64,000 nucleotides of DNA from Listeria goaensis (GCF_900186125.1 NZ_FYBQ01000006.1:1-64000), one strand, 5' to 3'; shown: positions 28,726 to 38,334, numbered from the stretch's first letter. Made by a program: numbers and translations. The notes: generated from the sequence alone by a model not told the origin.

Positions 28726-30638
28726 TCCAGTCGCGCTAAAATTTGGATAAACTCATTGAAGTTCGTCGCTTTTTTTATTTCCTTCGCGAGCTTTGGCGTT
28801 TCAACGACTTGGCTTATCATTTCGTATACTTGCGAAAGGTGTTCTTGTTCCTTATTTTTAATCGCCAGCATGAAAATAATTTGTGCCACATCGCCATCTT
28901 CATTCCACACTACGGGCTCTCTAGCGATACAAACGGCAATTTTAGTTTCGCTTACTTCGGCAAATATGGGATGCGGTACGGCTAGGCCATTTCCTAAGTA
29001 TGTTGCCACGATATCTTCACGTTCTTTGACGGACTCTAGGAAGGCTTTCTGGTCGCTGCTCGTCTCTTCGAATTTTTGCGCGAGCAATGTTAGGACCTGA
29101 TCTTTACTGTACTTTTCTTCCAAAATTTCAAAGTAGTTCGCGGAAAAGAACTGCTCGAAGTTATTTTTGCTAGTTATACTCGGGAGGCGCTTTTGAATGT
29201 TGCGGATATCTATTTCGGATAAAAACGGCGTCACCTGAACGTATTCGCCTAATGCGTCGCCAAGCGGAACGGTCGAGATGACAAAGTCGGCTTGCCAGTT
29301 GCCGGTCTTATATTCGTACAGTGAGTAGCTGCCAATTATGTCAATTTCTTCGGCAAATATTTTTTGGATTTTCGATTCTAATAATTTCGCTGTGCCTATG
29401 CCGGACGCGCAAACGAGTAAAACGCGTTTTTTTCGTTCTTTCGAAGCATCGCTTAACGCGTATAGGAAATGAATCGCTAAATAGCCGACTTCTGATTCGC
29501 TGATGGGCTGGTCCAATTCGAGTGCTAAAACTTCTCGGGCGACAAGTCCTAACTCAAAAGCGAGCGGGTAATTCGTTTTAATATTTTCAAGATACGGATT
29601 ATGAATATTCATATTAAACTTAATCCGGTTCACTGCGGGCTTTAAGTGCAAAGCTAAATTCGCTATAAATTGCTGATGCGCTGAAAAATCATACCCGTAT
29701 TGGCGTTTGATTTCCTCAAGCATTTTATTCACGATGATGATTTCTCGGTAACCATTATAACTTTGCAAAACGTGCTTCGAACATACATGTAGCAAAATAT
29801 AGGTCAGTTCGCTTTCTGGGAACTTGATGGATTCAAGCGTTTCAATTTCGCGAATGATTTTTTGCGAAGCGCGCAGTTCTTGAATATTAAATTCCAAATC
29901 TTGAAGGTCACCTTGGTGAACATATTGCGCACCTTTAATACGGCGCACAGCAATTGCGACGTGGATAATCAAATTTTTAATCGCCATATCGGTCATTTGC
30001 ACTTTATATTGTTCAAGGCTCGCCAAAATAATCGTCTGGATTTTCCGCAGATCAATTTCACCAAAGAAAGTCTGTTCCTCCTCGCTCACAAGTAGGCTTA
30101 CAGAATCACTTAACAGATATTTCGAGAAACAAAATCGAATATTCACCTCGGAACCCTCAATTTTCACCCCGTAGCTGGCTCTTTTCGAAAGCGTTAAATG
30201 ATGTTCCGCAAGCTTCCGCTTCACGTCCAAAATGTCGGAATTAATGGTCGACTTGCTGACGTACAACTCTTCGGCGAGCGTGTCAAGCTTTGTAAAGCCG
30301 TTTTGGAGAAGCAAATAGCGAATGATGTAGGCGACTCGATCTTCGGCGAGCGTCGGAATGACGTGCAAATTAAAACGTTCCTCTTTAAACGGCGCAAGCC
30401 AACCAAGGAAAGCGGTTTCATCTTGAAGTTCAAGTCGATACCCTTTTCCGCGCACAGCCTCGATTTTGTTTCCATCAACTAAAAAAATGGCGTTTATCGT
30501 TTTAACGTCACTCCGAATTGTTCGCGAGTTCACCTGCAGGCTAGAAGCGAGTTCTTCTCCGCTCATAAAATCCATTTTTGCGTATAGTTGTTGAAGCAAT
30601 TTTTGCCACCGCGGAATTAAAACTTGCTTTTCTGCCAT
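28719..30638 (-). CDS. PRD-domain transcriptional activator with PTS domains (LicR/MtlR-like)
   Basis: 639 residues. Two N-terminal HTH segments (about 10-60 and 105-140) are followed by two PRD domains with conserved histidines (His226 and His284; His331 and His390). A EIIB-like domain has Cys410 in VLLVCASGIGTAKL and a EIIA-like domain has His556 in GLAVPHPI. Such proteins are switched by PTS phosphorylation and activate the adjacent sugar operon. It lies directly upstream of the lactose/cellobiose-type PTS genes in the same direction and ends in a terminator, so it probably controls them from the gap. Confidence 0.92.
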   Translation of the reverse strand: MAEKQVLIPRWQKLLQQLYAKMDFMSGEELASSLQVNSRTIRSDVKTINAIFLVDGNKIEAVRGKGYRLELQDETAFLGWLAPFKEERFNLHVIPTLAEDRVAYIIRYLLLQNGFTKLDTLAEELYVSKSTINSDILDVKRKLAEHHLTLSKRASYGVKIEGSEVNIRFCFSKYLLSDSVSLLVSEEEQTFFGEIDLRKIQTIILASLEQYKVQMTDMAIKNLIIHVAIAVRRIKGAQYVHQGDLQDLEFNIQELRASQKIIREIETLESIKFPESELTYILLHVCSKHVLQSYNGYREIIIVNKMLEEIKRQYGYDFSAHQQFIANLALHLKPAVNRIKFNMNIHNPYLENIKTNYPLAFELGLVAREVLALELDQPISESEVGYLAIHFLYALSDASKERKKRVLLVCASGIGTAKLLESKIQKIFAEEIDIIGSYSLYEYKTGNWQADFVISTVPLGDALGEYVQVTPFLSEIDIRNIQKRLPSITSKNNFEQFFSANYFEILEEKYSKDQVLTLLAQKFEETSSDQKAFLESVKEREDIVATYLGNGLAVPHPIFAEVSETKIAVCIAREPVVWNEDGDVAQIIFMLAIKNKEQEHLSQVYEMISQVVETPKLAKEIKKATNFNEFIQILARLET

Positions 30639-30661
30639 AAAAAAACACTCCTGATAACAGT

Positions 30662-30692
30662 AGAGCAGAATCTAAAGATTAGACTCTGCTCA
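30662..30692 (-). terminator. Hairpin after prs
   Basis: The minus strand shows GAGCAGA...TCTGCTC with inner TCTAA/TTAGA pairing shortly after the prs stop. The T tail is poor, so it may only attenuate transcription into the downstream regulator. Confidence 0.45.
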
Positions 30693-30705
30693 TTCTCACT
30701 GCATT

Positions 30706-31665
30706 TTATTCAAAAAGCGAGCTTACAGATTCGTTTTCATGAACACGAACGATTGCTTCGCCTAAAAGAGCTGCAACAGATAACTGCTCCATTTTATCAA
30801 TCCATTTATCTTTTGCAAGATCGATAGAATTTGTTACGACTAATTTCTCGATTGGTGAATCTTGAATTCGGTCCATTGCTGGGCCAGATAAAACAGGGTG
30901 CGTACAACTTGCAAATACGCGTGTTGCTCCGTTTTCACGAAGTGCGTTTGCAGCAAGTGTAATTGTACCTGCTGTATCAATAATGTCATCAATTAGAATA
31001 CATACTTTGCCATCTACTTTTCCGACGATGTTCATTACTTCGGCAACGTTCGGGCGAGGACGGCGTTTATCAATAATTGCGATTGGCGCTTTTAGGCGAT
31101 CTGCCATTTTACGCGCACGTGTTACACCTCCGTGGTCAGGAGAAACAACAACAATATCATCGCCTGTCAAGCCTTGCTCACTAAAATAGTTGCTAAGTAA
31201 GCGCACGGCATTTAAATGGTCGATTGGAATATCGAAGAAACCTTGGATTTGCGGTGCATGCATATCTAGCGTAATCATTCGTGTTGCACCCGCTGTTTCA
31301 ATTAAATTGGCAACTAATTTCGCCGTAATTGGTTCACGGCTTCTTGCTTTACGATCTTGGCGCGCGTAGCCATAGTACGGCATTACAATATTAATTGTAG
31401 CTGCTGAAGCTCGTTTTAGCGCATCAATCATGATCAAAAGTTCCATTAAATTCTGGTTAACTGGGTAGCTTGTCGACTGAACAACATACACATGGCAACC
31501 ACGAATACTTTCTTCAATGTTAATTTGAATTTCGCCATCACTAAAATGAGTTACACTCGATTTACCTAGCTCAATTCCTACTTCCTTCGCAATTTCTTCC
31601 GCTAGTGCACGGTTTGAATTCAACGAGAAAATTTTCAACTTTGGATCAAAATAATCGTTTGACAT
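30706..31665 (-). CDS. prs: Ribose-phosphate pyrophosphokinase
   Basis: Makes PRPP from ribose 5-phosphate and ATP for purine, pyrimidine, His and Trp synthesis. 319 residues. Visible are [31 protein letters not shown] and the PRPP-binding [15 protein letters not shown] chose the ATG at 31665, 7 bases after GGAGG, rather than the longer frame to 31707. In pathogenic Listeria prs lies next to prfA at the left border of LIPI-1. Confidence 0.97.
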   Translation of the reverse strand: MSNDYFDPKLKIFSLNSNRALAEEIAKEVGIELGKSSVTHFSDGEIQINIEESIRGCHVYVVQSTSYPVNQNLMELLIMIDALKRASAATINIVMPYYGYARQDRKARSREPITAKLVANLIETAGATRMITLDMHAPQIQGFFDIPIDHLNAVRLLSNYFSEQGLTGDDIVVVSPDHGGVTRARKMADRLKAPIAIIDKRRPRPNVAEVMNIVGKVDGKVCILIDDIIDTAGTITLAANALRENGATRVFASCTHPVLSGPAMDRIQDSPIEKLVVTNSIDLAKDKWIDKMEQLSVAALLGEAIVRVHENESVSSLFE

Positions 31666-31722
31666 AATCAGCCTCCACAAATTTTTATATAAATGATATT
31701 TCTTCAAAAAAGGTTGAAAAAA

Positions 31723-33102
31723 TTATTTATTAAACTTATCTACGATCTTTTTAGCGTAGCCTTCTTTATTTACTTGGCGTGCACGTCCGACTGCAAGTGA
31801 ACCATCTGGCACATCACTAGTCAGTGTTGAACCCGCCGCAATATAAGCATCATCGCCGACTGTAATTGGCGCAATCAAATTGGAGTTGCAACCTACAAAT
31901 ACATTGTCGCCAATTTTCGTTTTAAATTTATTGAAGCCATCGTAGTTGACGGAAATCGAACCACAGCCTACATTAACGTTCTTGCCGATTTCGGCATCAC
32001 CCATATAAATGAAGTGCGGTAATTTCGTATTTTCCCCAACAGTTGCTTTTTTAGTTTCTACGTAGTTGCCAATTTTGACGTTGTTATGCACGTCTGTTTC
32101 TGGGCGCAAATGCGCGTACGGCCCGATTTGAACATCATCGCCAACTTTGCTATCTTCAATGGCAGAAGAGCGAATAACGGTGCGATTTCCTATTGTTGCA
32201 TTGTCAAAGTCGCAACCGCTAGAGATTAAGCAATCTTCGCCGATTTTTGTTTTCCCACGCAGCATAACATTCGCTTCAATGACTGTGTCTTGACCAATTT
32301 CAACATCTACATCAATATAAGTGCTGGAAGGATCAACGAGTGTTACGCCTGCACGCATGTGTCGTTCATTGATGCGATTTCTCATCAATCTACTTGCCTC
32401 TGCCAAAGCGACGCGGTCGTTTACACCGAGTGACTCTTCAAAGTTTTCCATACGATAAGCAGCCACCACTTCATCTGCATCTTTTAGAATCTTAATCACA
32501 TCTGGCAAGTAGTATTCACCTTGCGCATTGTGGTTGGAAACTTTAGAAAGCGCATCAAAAAGCGAGCGATTATCAAAACAATATGTTCCTGTATTAATTT
32601 CTTGGACGCGTTGTTCTTTTTCAGTAGCGTCTTTATGTTCTACAATGCGTTCAACAATTCCTAAATCATCACGCAAAATGCGACCATAACCAGTTGGATC
32701 TTCTAATCGCGTTGTTAAGATTGTCGCTTTCGCACGTTTTTCCGAATGATACTTGATAAGCGCCCCCATTGTCGAACTTTCAATAAGCGGTGTATCCCCG
32801 CACACAACGATGGTTACACCGTCAAGATCGGCAAGTAAAGCCTTTGCTTGCAAAACGGCATGCGCTGTTCCTAATTGTTCTTCTTGCTTAACAAATTCAC
32901 TTTTATCCTTTAAATGTTCACGAACATCTTCTGCTCCGTGCCCAACAATTGTAACTATTTTTTTCATATCTAGTTGCGCAATTTGATCCACAACATGTTC
33001 AACCATCGGCTTTCCACAAACTGGGTGCAACACTTTATAAAGCTTAGATTTCATACGTGTGCCTTGTCCCGCTGCAAGCACGACTGCATATTGATTCGTC
33101 AT
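31723..33102 (-). CDS. glmU: Bifunctional GlmU (N-acetylglucosamine-1-P uridyltransferase / glucosamine-1-P acetyltransferase)
   Basis: Last two steps of UDP-GlcNAc synthesis for peptidoglycan and teichoic acids. 459 residues. The N-terminal pyrophosphorylase has VLAAGQGTRMKSKLYKVLHPV and VCGDTPLI. The C-terminal left-handed beta helix of hexapeptide repeats runs from about residue 250 and includes the acetyl-CoA site NVGCGSISVNYDG. It is 57 bases upstream of prs and downstream of the spoVG pair, the normal order. Confidence 0.97.
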   Translation of the reverse strand: MTNQYAVVLAAGQGTRMKSKLYKVLHPVCGKPMVEHVVDQIAQLDMKKIVTIVGHGAEDVREHLKDKSEFVKQEEQLGTAHAVLQAKALLADLDGVTIVVCGDTPLIESSTMGALIKYHSEKRAKATILTTRLEDPTGYGRILRDDLGIVERIVEHKDATEKEQRVQEINTGTYCFDNRSLFDALSKVSNHNAQGEYYLPDVIKILKDADEVVAAYRMENFEESLGVNDRVALAEASRLMRNRINERHMRAGVTLVDPSSTYIDVDVEIGQDTVIEANVMLRGKTKIGEDCLISSGCDFDNATIGNRTVIRSSAIEDSKVGDDVQIGPYAHLRPETDVHNNVKIGNYVETKKATVGENTKLPHFIYMGDAEIGKNVNVGCGSISVNYDGFNKFKTKIGDNVFVGCNSNLIAPITVGDDAYIAAGSTLTSDVPDGSLAVGRARQVNKEGYAKKIVDKFNK

Positions 33103-33172
33103 ATAAAAAGACCTCCAATTACCACTATTCTTCCATATTGAATGATACCGTAAAACCTACTTTTTTTCAAGG

Positions 33173-33304
33173 TTACACGCGACGCAAAAAAACCTTACCA
33201 TTTTTCTGGTAAAGTAGTATTTCTAAAAAAGGGGAGATTTGTCCCTTAAATGAGTTGTTTTTAAGTAAACTTATCAGTTGTGCTACCTTTGTAAAATCAC
33301 TCAC
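33173..33304 (-). CDS. Putative short ORF (43 aa) in the glmU leader
   Basis: GTG start with AAAGGAG 9 bases upstream. An extended -10 TGCTATACT (TATACT at plus-strand 33341-33346) lies about 30-40 bases before the start. The product begins MSDFTKVAQLISLLKN and ends QKNGKVFLRRV. The last third of the ORF contains a hairpin with a T run (33186-33212), so translation and termination would interfere. I do not recognise the peptide. It could be a small protein, or a leader peptide that tunes transcription into glmU. Confidence 0.45.
   Translation of the reverse strand: MSDFTKVAQLISLLKNNSFKGQISPFLEILLYQKNGKVFLRRV
33186..33212 (-). terminator. Intrinsic terminator or attenuator before glmU
   Basis: The minus strand forms CTTTACC/GGTAAGG with an 8-base loop, followed directly by seven T. 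It lies inside the short ORF, about 85 bases before the glmU start. A transcript ending here would be about 145 nt. Confidence 0.55.
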
Positions 33305-33368
33305 TTTATAAAGCTCCTTTTCAAAAAGTTGTCTAAAACTAGTATAGCATAGTTTTACGAATCAAAAA

Positions 33369-33392
33369 AGAGCTACTCTTAACGAGTAGCTC
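33369..33392 (-). terminator. spoVG terminator
   Basis: GAGCTACTC (33370-33378) pairs with GAGTAGCTC (33384-33392); a TTTTTTG tail follows on the minus strand. It lies directly downstream of the second spoVG gene. Confidence 0.85.
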
Positions 33393-33409
33393 GGGTGATT
33401 AAATTCATT

Positions 33410-33715
33410 TTATTCAGCAGAAACTGATTCGGTTTCTTCTGATACTTCGCTCGCTTCTTCTTCACCAACGCGTTCATATTCAGCTAGAACAACGTCTTGA
33501 ATTTTTCCACGCGTATCAGAGTTGATTGGGTGGGCAATGTCACGGAATTCTCCGTCAACACCACGTTTACTTGGCATTGCGACAAAAAGTCCATTGTTTC
33601 CGTCAATAACACGAATATCATGTACGACGAACTCCTCATCTAAAGTGATTGAGGCAATTGCTCTCATTCTTCCATCAGTTTCAACTCGACGTAATCTCAC
33701 ATCTGTTACTTGCAT
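33410..33715 (-). CDS. spoVG: SpoVG family RNA-binding regulator, second copy
   Basis: 101 residues: [35 protein letters not shown]...FVAMPSKRG, then an acidic C-terminal tail. In non-sporulating Listeria SpoVG proteins bind RNA and influence virulence, motility and cell wall traits. The ATG at 33715 has AAGGAG 8 bases upstream; the GTG three codons earlier lies on the SD. It is a close paralogue of the gene 120 bases upstream and is presumably cotranscribed with it. Confidence 0.95.
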   Translation of the reverse strand: MQVTDVRLRRVETDGRMRAIASITLDEEFVVHDIRVIDGNNGLFVAMPSKRGVDGEFRDIAHPINSDTRGKIQDVVLAEYERVGEEEASEVSEETESVSAE

Positions 33716-33835
33716 TTCCGTCACTCCTTATCCCATTTGCCCCTTTACAACAAGGATGGTTCGCTTGCGGTATCAGATTCAGGTATCCCTCTCTGTCCGT
33801 TTCACTCACTAGCTCCTAATTTCCAGGGATTTTTG

Positions 33836-34129
33836 TTATTCTGCATCAGCAGAAGTTGTTTCAGATACAGCTGGTTCATCAGCCACTTCATACGCAGCGA
33901 GTACAGCTTCCTGTATTTTCGCACGTGTATCTGAATTGATTGGATGCGCGACATCCCGGAACTCTCCATCTGGAGTTCGCTTACTTGGCATTGCGACAAA
34001 AAGCCCATCGTTGCCATCGATGACACGAATATCGTGAACAACAAATTCACCATCAATCGTGATTGAAGAAATTGCTCTCATTCTTCCATCTGTTTCAACA
34101 CGTCGTAATCTCACATCTGTAATTTCCAT
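33836..34129 (-). CDS. spoVG: SpoVG family RNA-binding regulator, first copy
   Basis: 97 residues, nearly identical to the second copy over the first 80 ([30 protein letters not shown]), with divergence in the C-terminal tail. The start at 34129 follows GGTGG; the longer frame to 34159 has no SD. This is the promoter-proximal gene of the pair. Two tandem spoVG genes are typical of Listeria; Bacillus has one. Confidence 0.95.
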   Translation of the reverse strand: MEITDVRLRRVETDGRMRAISSITIDGEFVVHDIRVIDGNDGLFVAMPSKRTPDGEFRDVAHPINSDTRAKIQEAVLAAYEVADEPAVSETTSADAE

Positions 34130-34251
34130 TTTCTTCACCACCTTAATTCTAGTTGTCATACTTTTTCCGAAGCCTTAAAGTCTCACGGAAAGCTAACCAA
34201 GAAAATCGAGATTTCACTTCTTCACCAGGCACCTCTATTTTCCCTATACAT

Positions 34252-34280
34252 ATAATAATAAAAAAATGAAAATTTGACAA
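34252..34280 (-). promoter_or_regulatory. spoVG promoter
   Basis: Minus strand -35 TTGTCA (34275-34280), 17-base spacer, -10 TATTAT (34252-34257), about 120 bases upstream of the first spoVG start. Confidence 0.55.
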
Positions 34281-34697
34281 CTTTGTGAATTCGATTCAAA
34301 AATTCAAGCTATCTCACTAATCGTTATTGACAAATCGAATTGTTTTAAAAAAATTTTAATTAAGTATACCAAAATCGTTGCGACACACTAATTTAACCGC
34401 GTTTCCGATTTCTTAAATATTCTAAAAGTAAAACTCACCATCAATTCGTGCACAATTTAAAACCAAAAATATTTCTATAAAAATTCATAAATAAAATAAT
34501 TTTTCATTCAAACCCACTACAAAATGAAACCTTGAAACCATTGATAACAAAGGGATATACACTAATACCCACTTTTCCACTTAGTATTTAAGACCTCATT
34601 TACTTTCATTGTGTAACAAACATATTAAAAATAGATGACAAGACAGCATTTCGTATATTTTTATACTTTTTCGATAGGTATTTTTACAACTTTCAAA

Positions 34698-34745
34698 AAA
34701 ACACCTGACCGATAATCGTTTTAGATTACCGGCCAAGTGTTTTTT
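34698..34745 (-). terminator. Terminator of the MacAB-like ABC operon
   Basis: A 19-base, nearly perfect stem (34698-34716 with 34724-34742) with a long T run on the minus strand, beginning at the permease stop. Confidence 0.9.
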
Positions 34746-34749
34746 TAAT

Positions 34750-35946
34750 TTATTCTGATCTGAGCGCATCAATAGGTCGAAGTTTAGCAGCCTTATTTGC
34801 TGGCGCGATACCAAAGATAACGCCTATGCAAAGCGAGAATACGAAGGAGAATATAATTGTGCCGGCCGTTACACCGGAAGGAATATTCGCCACGCTGCCA
34901 AAAATGACTGCGCCACTGACGCCAATTATTATCCCGATAACACCGCCCACTACACTAATAACAACAGATTCGATTAAGAACTGTGTTAAAATAGCGCGCT
35001 TTTTCGCTCCTAAAGCTTTTCTTATTCCAATTTCACGCGTTCGTTCACTAACGGAAACGAGCATAATGTTCATAATACCGATTCCACCCACTACTAACGA
35101 AATGGCGGCGATAGCACCTAAAGCGGTAGTAAGTGTGTTACTAATCGTATTAAAGGCATTTAAAATCTCTTGTTGATTAATAACTTGATACTTCGGTCCT
35201 AATTGCGAGGAGGTATCCTCTGCATTATCGTTCAGCTGGATAGAAAGTCGTGATTCAAGTGTGTTCACAACGAAATCAACGGAATCCGCGGAATCTGTTT
35301 CCACATAAATCGTGCGTACATTCGTATCTTTCAACATTCGTTGTGCGGCCATGATAGGAATGAAAACTTGATCATCACTTGAGCCCATCATAGATGCACC
35401 TTTTTCTTTTAAGACGCCGACCACTTTATATGGCAGGCCATTTAAACGGATTGTTTTCCCAACTGGGTCAGAAAAGCCGAATAAATCGCTAGCCACGCTT
35501 GGGCCTAACACTGCTACTTTTTGGCCGTATTCAACATCAATCGGCAGTAAAAAGCGGCCACTTTCAAGTTCTAAACTACGTGCGCCCTTATATTGGTCAT
35601 TTGTACCGATAACTTTTATATTTTTATTTTGGTAATCATAAGCGGCATTAACTTGACCAGATAGTTCAGGTGATACACTTTTAACCCCATCGATGCTTTG
35701 ATATTTCATCGCATCATCATAGGAAATTTTATCGTTCGGGTTCATGGAATTGTTCATGACCGTAACTAAGTTCGAGCCGAGGTCACCCATTTGGCTGTTA
35801 ACCTCTTGCGTGACGCCTTTTCCAAGCGAAACGAGCAGAATCACTGATGCAACCCCAATAATAATACCTAGCATGGTTAAAAAGGAGCGTAGCTTGCTCG
35901 TTTTAAGTTGCTTGAATGCCATTTTCATACTTTGGAGGATTGTCAT
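34750..35946 (-). CDS. ABC transporter permease, MacB/FtsX family
   Basis: 398 residues. One N-terminal transmembrane helix (about 22-42: FLTMLGIIIGVASVILLVSL) is followed by a large extracytoplasmic MacB-PCD domain to about residue 260. Three C-terminal helices with the FtsX signature SERTREIGIRKALGAKKRAI complete it. With the ATPase and HlyD-like protein it forms a MacAB-type exporter or mechanotransducer for peptides or lipids. It overlaps the ATPase gene by four bases. Confidence 0.92.
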   Translation of the reverse strand: MTILQSMKMAFKQLKTSKLRSFLTMLGIIIGVASVILLVSLGKGVTQEVNSQMGDLGSNLVTVMNNSMNPNDKISYDDAMKYQSIDGVKSVSPELSGQVNAAYDYQNKNIKVIGTNDQYKGARSLELESGRFLLPIDVEYGQKVAVLGPSVASDLFGFSDPVGKTIRLNGLPYKVVGVLKEKGASMMGSSDDQVFIPIMAAQRMLKDTNVRTIYVETDSADSVDFVVNTLESRLSIQLNDNAEDTSSQLGPKYQVINQQEILNAFNTISNTLTTALGAIAAISLVVGGIGIMNIMLVSVSERTREIGIRKALGAKKRAILTQFLIESVVISVVGGVIGIIIGVSGAVIFGSVANIPSGVTAGTIIFSFVFSLCIGVIFGIAPANKAAKLRPIDALRSE

Positions 35947-36629
35947 TTGCTTACCTCCTCTTTATACAGACGGCCGTCTTGAATGCGAATGCTTTTCGTG
36001 CCGTATTTTGCGAGTTCTAAATCATGGGTAATCATAACAATGGTGTTTCCGGCTGCGTTTAAGGATTGCAAGATGCCCATGACTTCCTTGCCCGTTTTGG
36101 AATCAAGCGCGCCGGTAGGTTCGTCTGCGAGTAGAATCGACGGTTCGGTTGCTAAAGCGCGCGCAATTGCTACCCGTTGTTGTTGTCCGCCAGACAATTG
36201 CGTTGGCAGGTTGCGTTTTTTGTCAGCAAGGCCGACTCGGTTTAAGCAGTCCATCGCCATTTTTTCCCGCGTAGAAGATCCGTAACCGCCATAAACAAGT
36301 GGCAACTCGACATTCTCAAGCGCGGAAAGCTTTGTCAGTAAATTAAATTGCTGAAAAATAAACCCGATTTTTTTATTGCGTATTTCAGAAAGTTTATTAT
36401 CGTTTAAACGATAAACATCAACTCCGTCGAGCTCGTAGCTGCCGGAATCCGGCACGTCTAGACAACCAATCATATTCATAAGCGTTGATTTCCCAGAACC
36501 AGACGGCCCTACGATGGTGACAAAATCACCTTCATCAACGGATAAAGTCACATCATCAAGCGCTTTAAAGGTTTCGCCACCAAGTGTATAACTTTTGGTG
36601 ATATTTTTCATCTCAATAAGTGGATGCAT
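35943..36629 (-). CDS. ABC transporter ATP-binding protein, MacB/LolD type
   Basis: 228 residues. Walker A GPSGSGKST (about 40-48), Q-loop FIFQQFNLLTKL, signature LSGGQQQRVAIARAL and Walker B ILLADEPTGALD. This is the ATPase of the three-gene exporter; its stop overlaps the permease start by four bases. Confidence 0.95.
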   Translation of the reverse strand: MHPLIEMKNITKSYTLGGETFKALDDVTLSVDEGDFVTIVGPSGSGKSTLMNMIGCLDVPDSGSYELDGVDVYRLNDNKLSEIRNKKIGFIFQQFNLLTKLSALENVELPLVYGGYGSSTREKMAMDCLNRVGLADKKRNLPTQLSGGQQQRVAIARALATEPSILLADEPTGALDSKTGKEVMGILQSLNAAGNTIVMITHDLELAKYGTKSIRIQDGRLYKEEVSK

Positions 36630-36655
36630 GTCTTGTTCCCTCCTTTTCCGCTTGA

Positions 36656-37327
36656 TTAAAAGCCGCCTTCTGTTGTCGTGGATTTTTGGGAAGGTAAGAT
36701 AACCGTATCACCTTTTTTCAGGCCTTTCGTAATTTCGATATTATCTTCGTTATGCAATCCTGTTTCAACAAATTGTTTTTCTTTTTTCGTGCGTCCTTCT
36801 TTTTCTTTCTTCGGTACCATCACATAATAACGGTTATCGTCATCTTTTTGAACGGCCTCAATTGGCACGTAGAGTGCATCTTTCTTCTCGTTCACTAAAA
36901 TCGAAGCGTCTGCAGTCATTCCTGATTTCAACCCATCCGTATTCTCTAAAGAAATCGTAACGGGGAAGGAGGATACGCCGTTTTGGGCTTGCCCCTGATC
37001 AGCAATCGTTTTAACTTTTCCTTTGAAAGTTTTGTCAGGAAGTGCGGTAACGCTCACCGTAACAGCCTGATCTACTTTAATATTCGGGATATCGAGTTCA
37101 TCCATTTGCGCCTGAAACTCTAGTTCATCATAATCAGGGAACTGTTTATTTTGCGGCACAATCGCACCTGTCCCGGTTGCATTAATTTTCATGTCACCTT
37201 GCTTCACTTTTGTTGTTACAAAGTCGCTCGTATCAGCCGATTTCTTTTCGCCACCTTTATTTAAAAACCAAATTACGCCACCACCAATCACTACGATGAC
37301 AATAATTGCGATAATCCATTTTTTCAA
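36656..37327 (-). CDS. HlyD/MacA-like membrane fusion protein (short)
   Basis: 223 residues. An N-terminal membrane anchor (residues 4-24) is followed by a partial biotinyl-lipoyl/beta-barrel region (VTTKVKQGDMKINATGTGAIVPQ; MDELDIPNIKVDQAVTVSVTALPDKTFKGKVKTI). The coiled-coil hairpin normal in MacA is missing, which shortens the protein by 150 residues or more. The flanks read smoothly, so this seems a genuine short form rather than a frameshift. Start codon TTG, AGGAGG 8 bases upstream. First gene of the exporter operon. Confidence 0.88.
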   Translation of the reverse strand: MKKWIIAIIVIVVIGGGVIWFLNKGGEKKSADTSDFVTTKVKQGDMKINATGTGAIVPQNKQFPDYDELEFQAQMDELDIPNIKVDQAVTVSVTALPDKTFKGKVKTIADQGQAQNGVSSFPVTISLENTDGLKSGMTADASILVNEKKDALYVPIEAVQKDDDNRYYVMVPKKEKEGRTKKEKQFVETGLHNEDNIEITKGLKKGDTVILPSQKSTTTEGGF

Positions 37328-37480
37328 TTTTTTTCCTCCTCTTCAAACTATGTAATTCTACAATATTCATACATTCTACCACAAAATCACACAAACAACG
37401 TACAGCCCCAGACTGATTTCTTTCTGGAAAAAACGTGCGCTTTATGAAGCATTCAAGTTAAAATGTGCGGGCACAAAAAA

Positions 37481-37503
37481 AGAAGTCCTGCTATAAGACT
37501 TCT
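37481..37503 (-). terminator. purR terminator
   Basis: AGAAGTC (37481-37487) pairs with GACTTCT (37497-37503) and is followed on the minus strand by T7. About 10 bases after the purR stop. Confidence 0.85.
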
Positions 37504-37512
37504 CTAGTTCAT

Positions 37513-38334
37513 CTATTTAACCGTGAAATAATTGCCTTCCACGACTTCAATTTGTTTTTCTTTTACATTGACATTTTTAATTTTAACAAGCGATACGTAG
37601 TCATCAATTAGGCGTTCTTCTGCGTATTCTGATTCAACTAGAACAGCGATACCAACCAATTTCGCATTGAATTCTTCAAGCAAGTTTTTCATTCCGTTAA
37701 CCGTTCCGCCTGCTTTCATGAAATCATCTACGACTAAAACGTTTGAGCCTTCTGCAAGACTGCGCTTTGACAATTCCATTTTTTCAATTCGTTTTGTTGA
37801 GCCGGATACATAATTGATGCTTACCGTTGAGCCTTCCGTCACCTTGCTATCACGGCGTACGATAACGAACGGTACGCTTAAATGTTCGGCAACAGCCTGC
37901 GCAATTGGAATACCTTTTGTCGCAACAGTCATAATCGCATCGATCGGTTGGTCATTAAATTTAGTCGCCAAAATTTTACCAATTGCTTTTAGCGTTACTG
38001 GTTCACCTAAAAGATCCGATAAATATAAATAGCCGCCTGGCAAAAGGCGATTCGGCTCAGCAATGCGGTTACATAACGTTTGAACAAAATCAAGCACATC
38101 TGCATTTCCAGCAATAGAAATATAACGTACGCCGCCTGCCGCTCCTGGAACGGTTTCAAGCGTACCAATTCCGCGGTCTTCAAACGTCTTTTTAATAATA
38201 ACTAAGTCCTCGCTAATAGACGATTTCGCCGAGCTGTAACGTTCAGCAAACATCGTAAGTGGAACTAACTTGCGCGGATGCGATAATAGAAACTCTGTCA
38301 TATCGATTAAACGTTCACTACGCCGAATTTTCAT
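37513..38334 (-). CDS. purR: Pur operon repressor PurR
   Basis: 273 residues. A winged-helix DNA-binding domain (about 1-75: RSERLIDMTEFLLSHPRKLVPL) is followed by a phosphoribosyltransferase-like domain with the PRPP motif VLVVDDFMKAGGT. It represses purine genes when PRPP is low, as in Bacillus. It is normally next to ispE; here the YdjC-type deacetylase gene intervenes, as in L. monocytogenes. Confidence 0.96.
   Translation of the reverse strand: MKIRRSERLIDMTEFLLSHPRKLVPLTMFAERYSSAKSSISEDLVIIKKTFEDRGIGTLETVPGAAGGVRYISIAGNADVLDFVQTLCNRIAEPNRLLPGGYLYLSDLLGEPVTLKAIGKILATKFNDQPIDAIMTVATKGIPIAQAVAEHLSVPFVIVRRDSKVTEGSTVSINYVSGSTKRIEKMELSKRSLAEGSNVLVVDDFMKAGGTVNGMKNLLEEFNAKLVGIAVLVESEYAEERLIDDYVSLVKIKNVNVKEKQIEVVEGNYFTVK

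Larger units (their letters stand above)
34130..34749. other. AT-rich intergenic region upstream of spoVG
   Basis: About 620 bases without a supported gene. The left part holds a spoVG promoter (34252-34280); the right end holds the terminator of the MacAB-like operon (34698-34745). The stretch between, about 34290-34690, is strongly AT-rich with several TTGTCA/TTGAAT-like hexamers, so further spoVG promoters are possible. I see no ORF with a ribosome-binding site and no structured RNA. Confidence 0.6.

Noticed and set aside
23861-30705. Remnants of prfA, plcA, hly, mpl, actA or plcB
   Set aside because: All sizeable frames in the interval are accounted for by the UPF0145 gene and the PTS cassette; no motif of the virulence proteins was seen.
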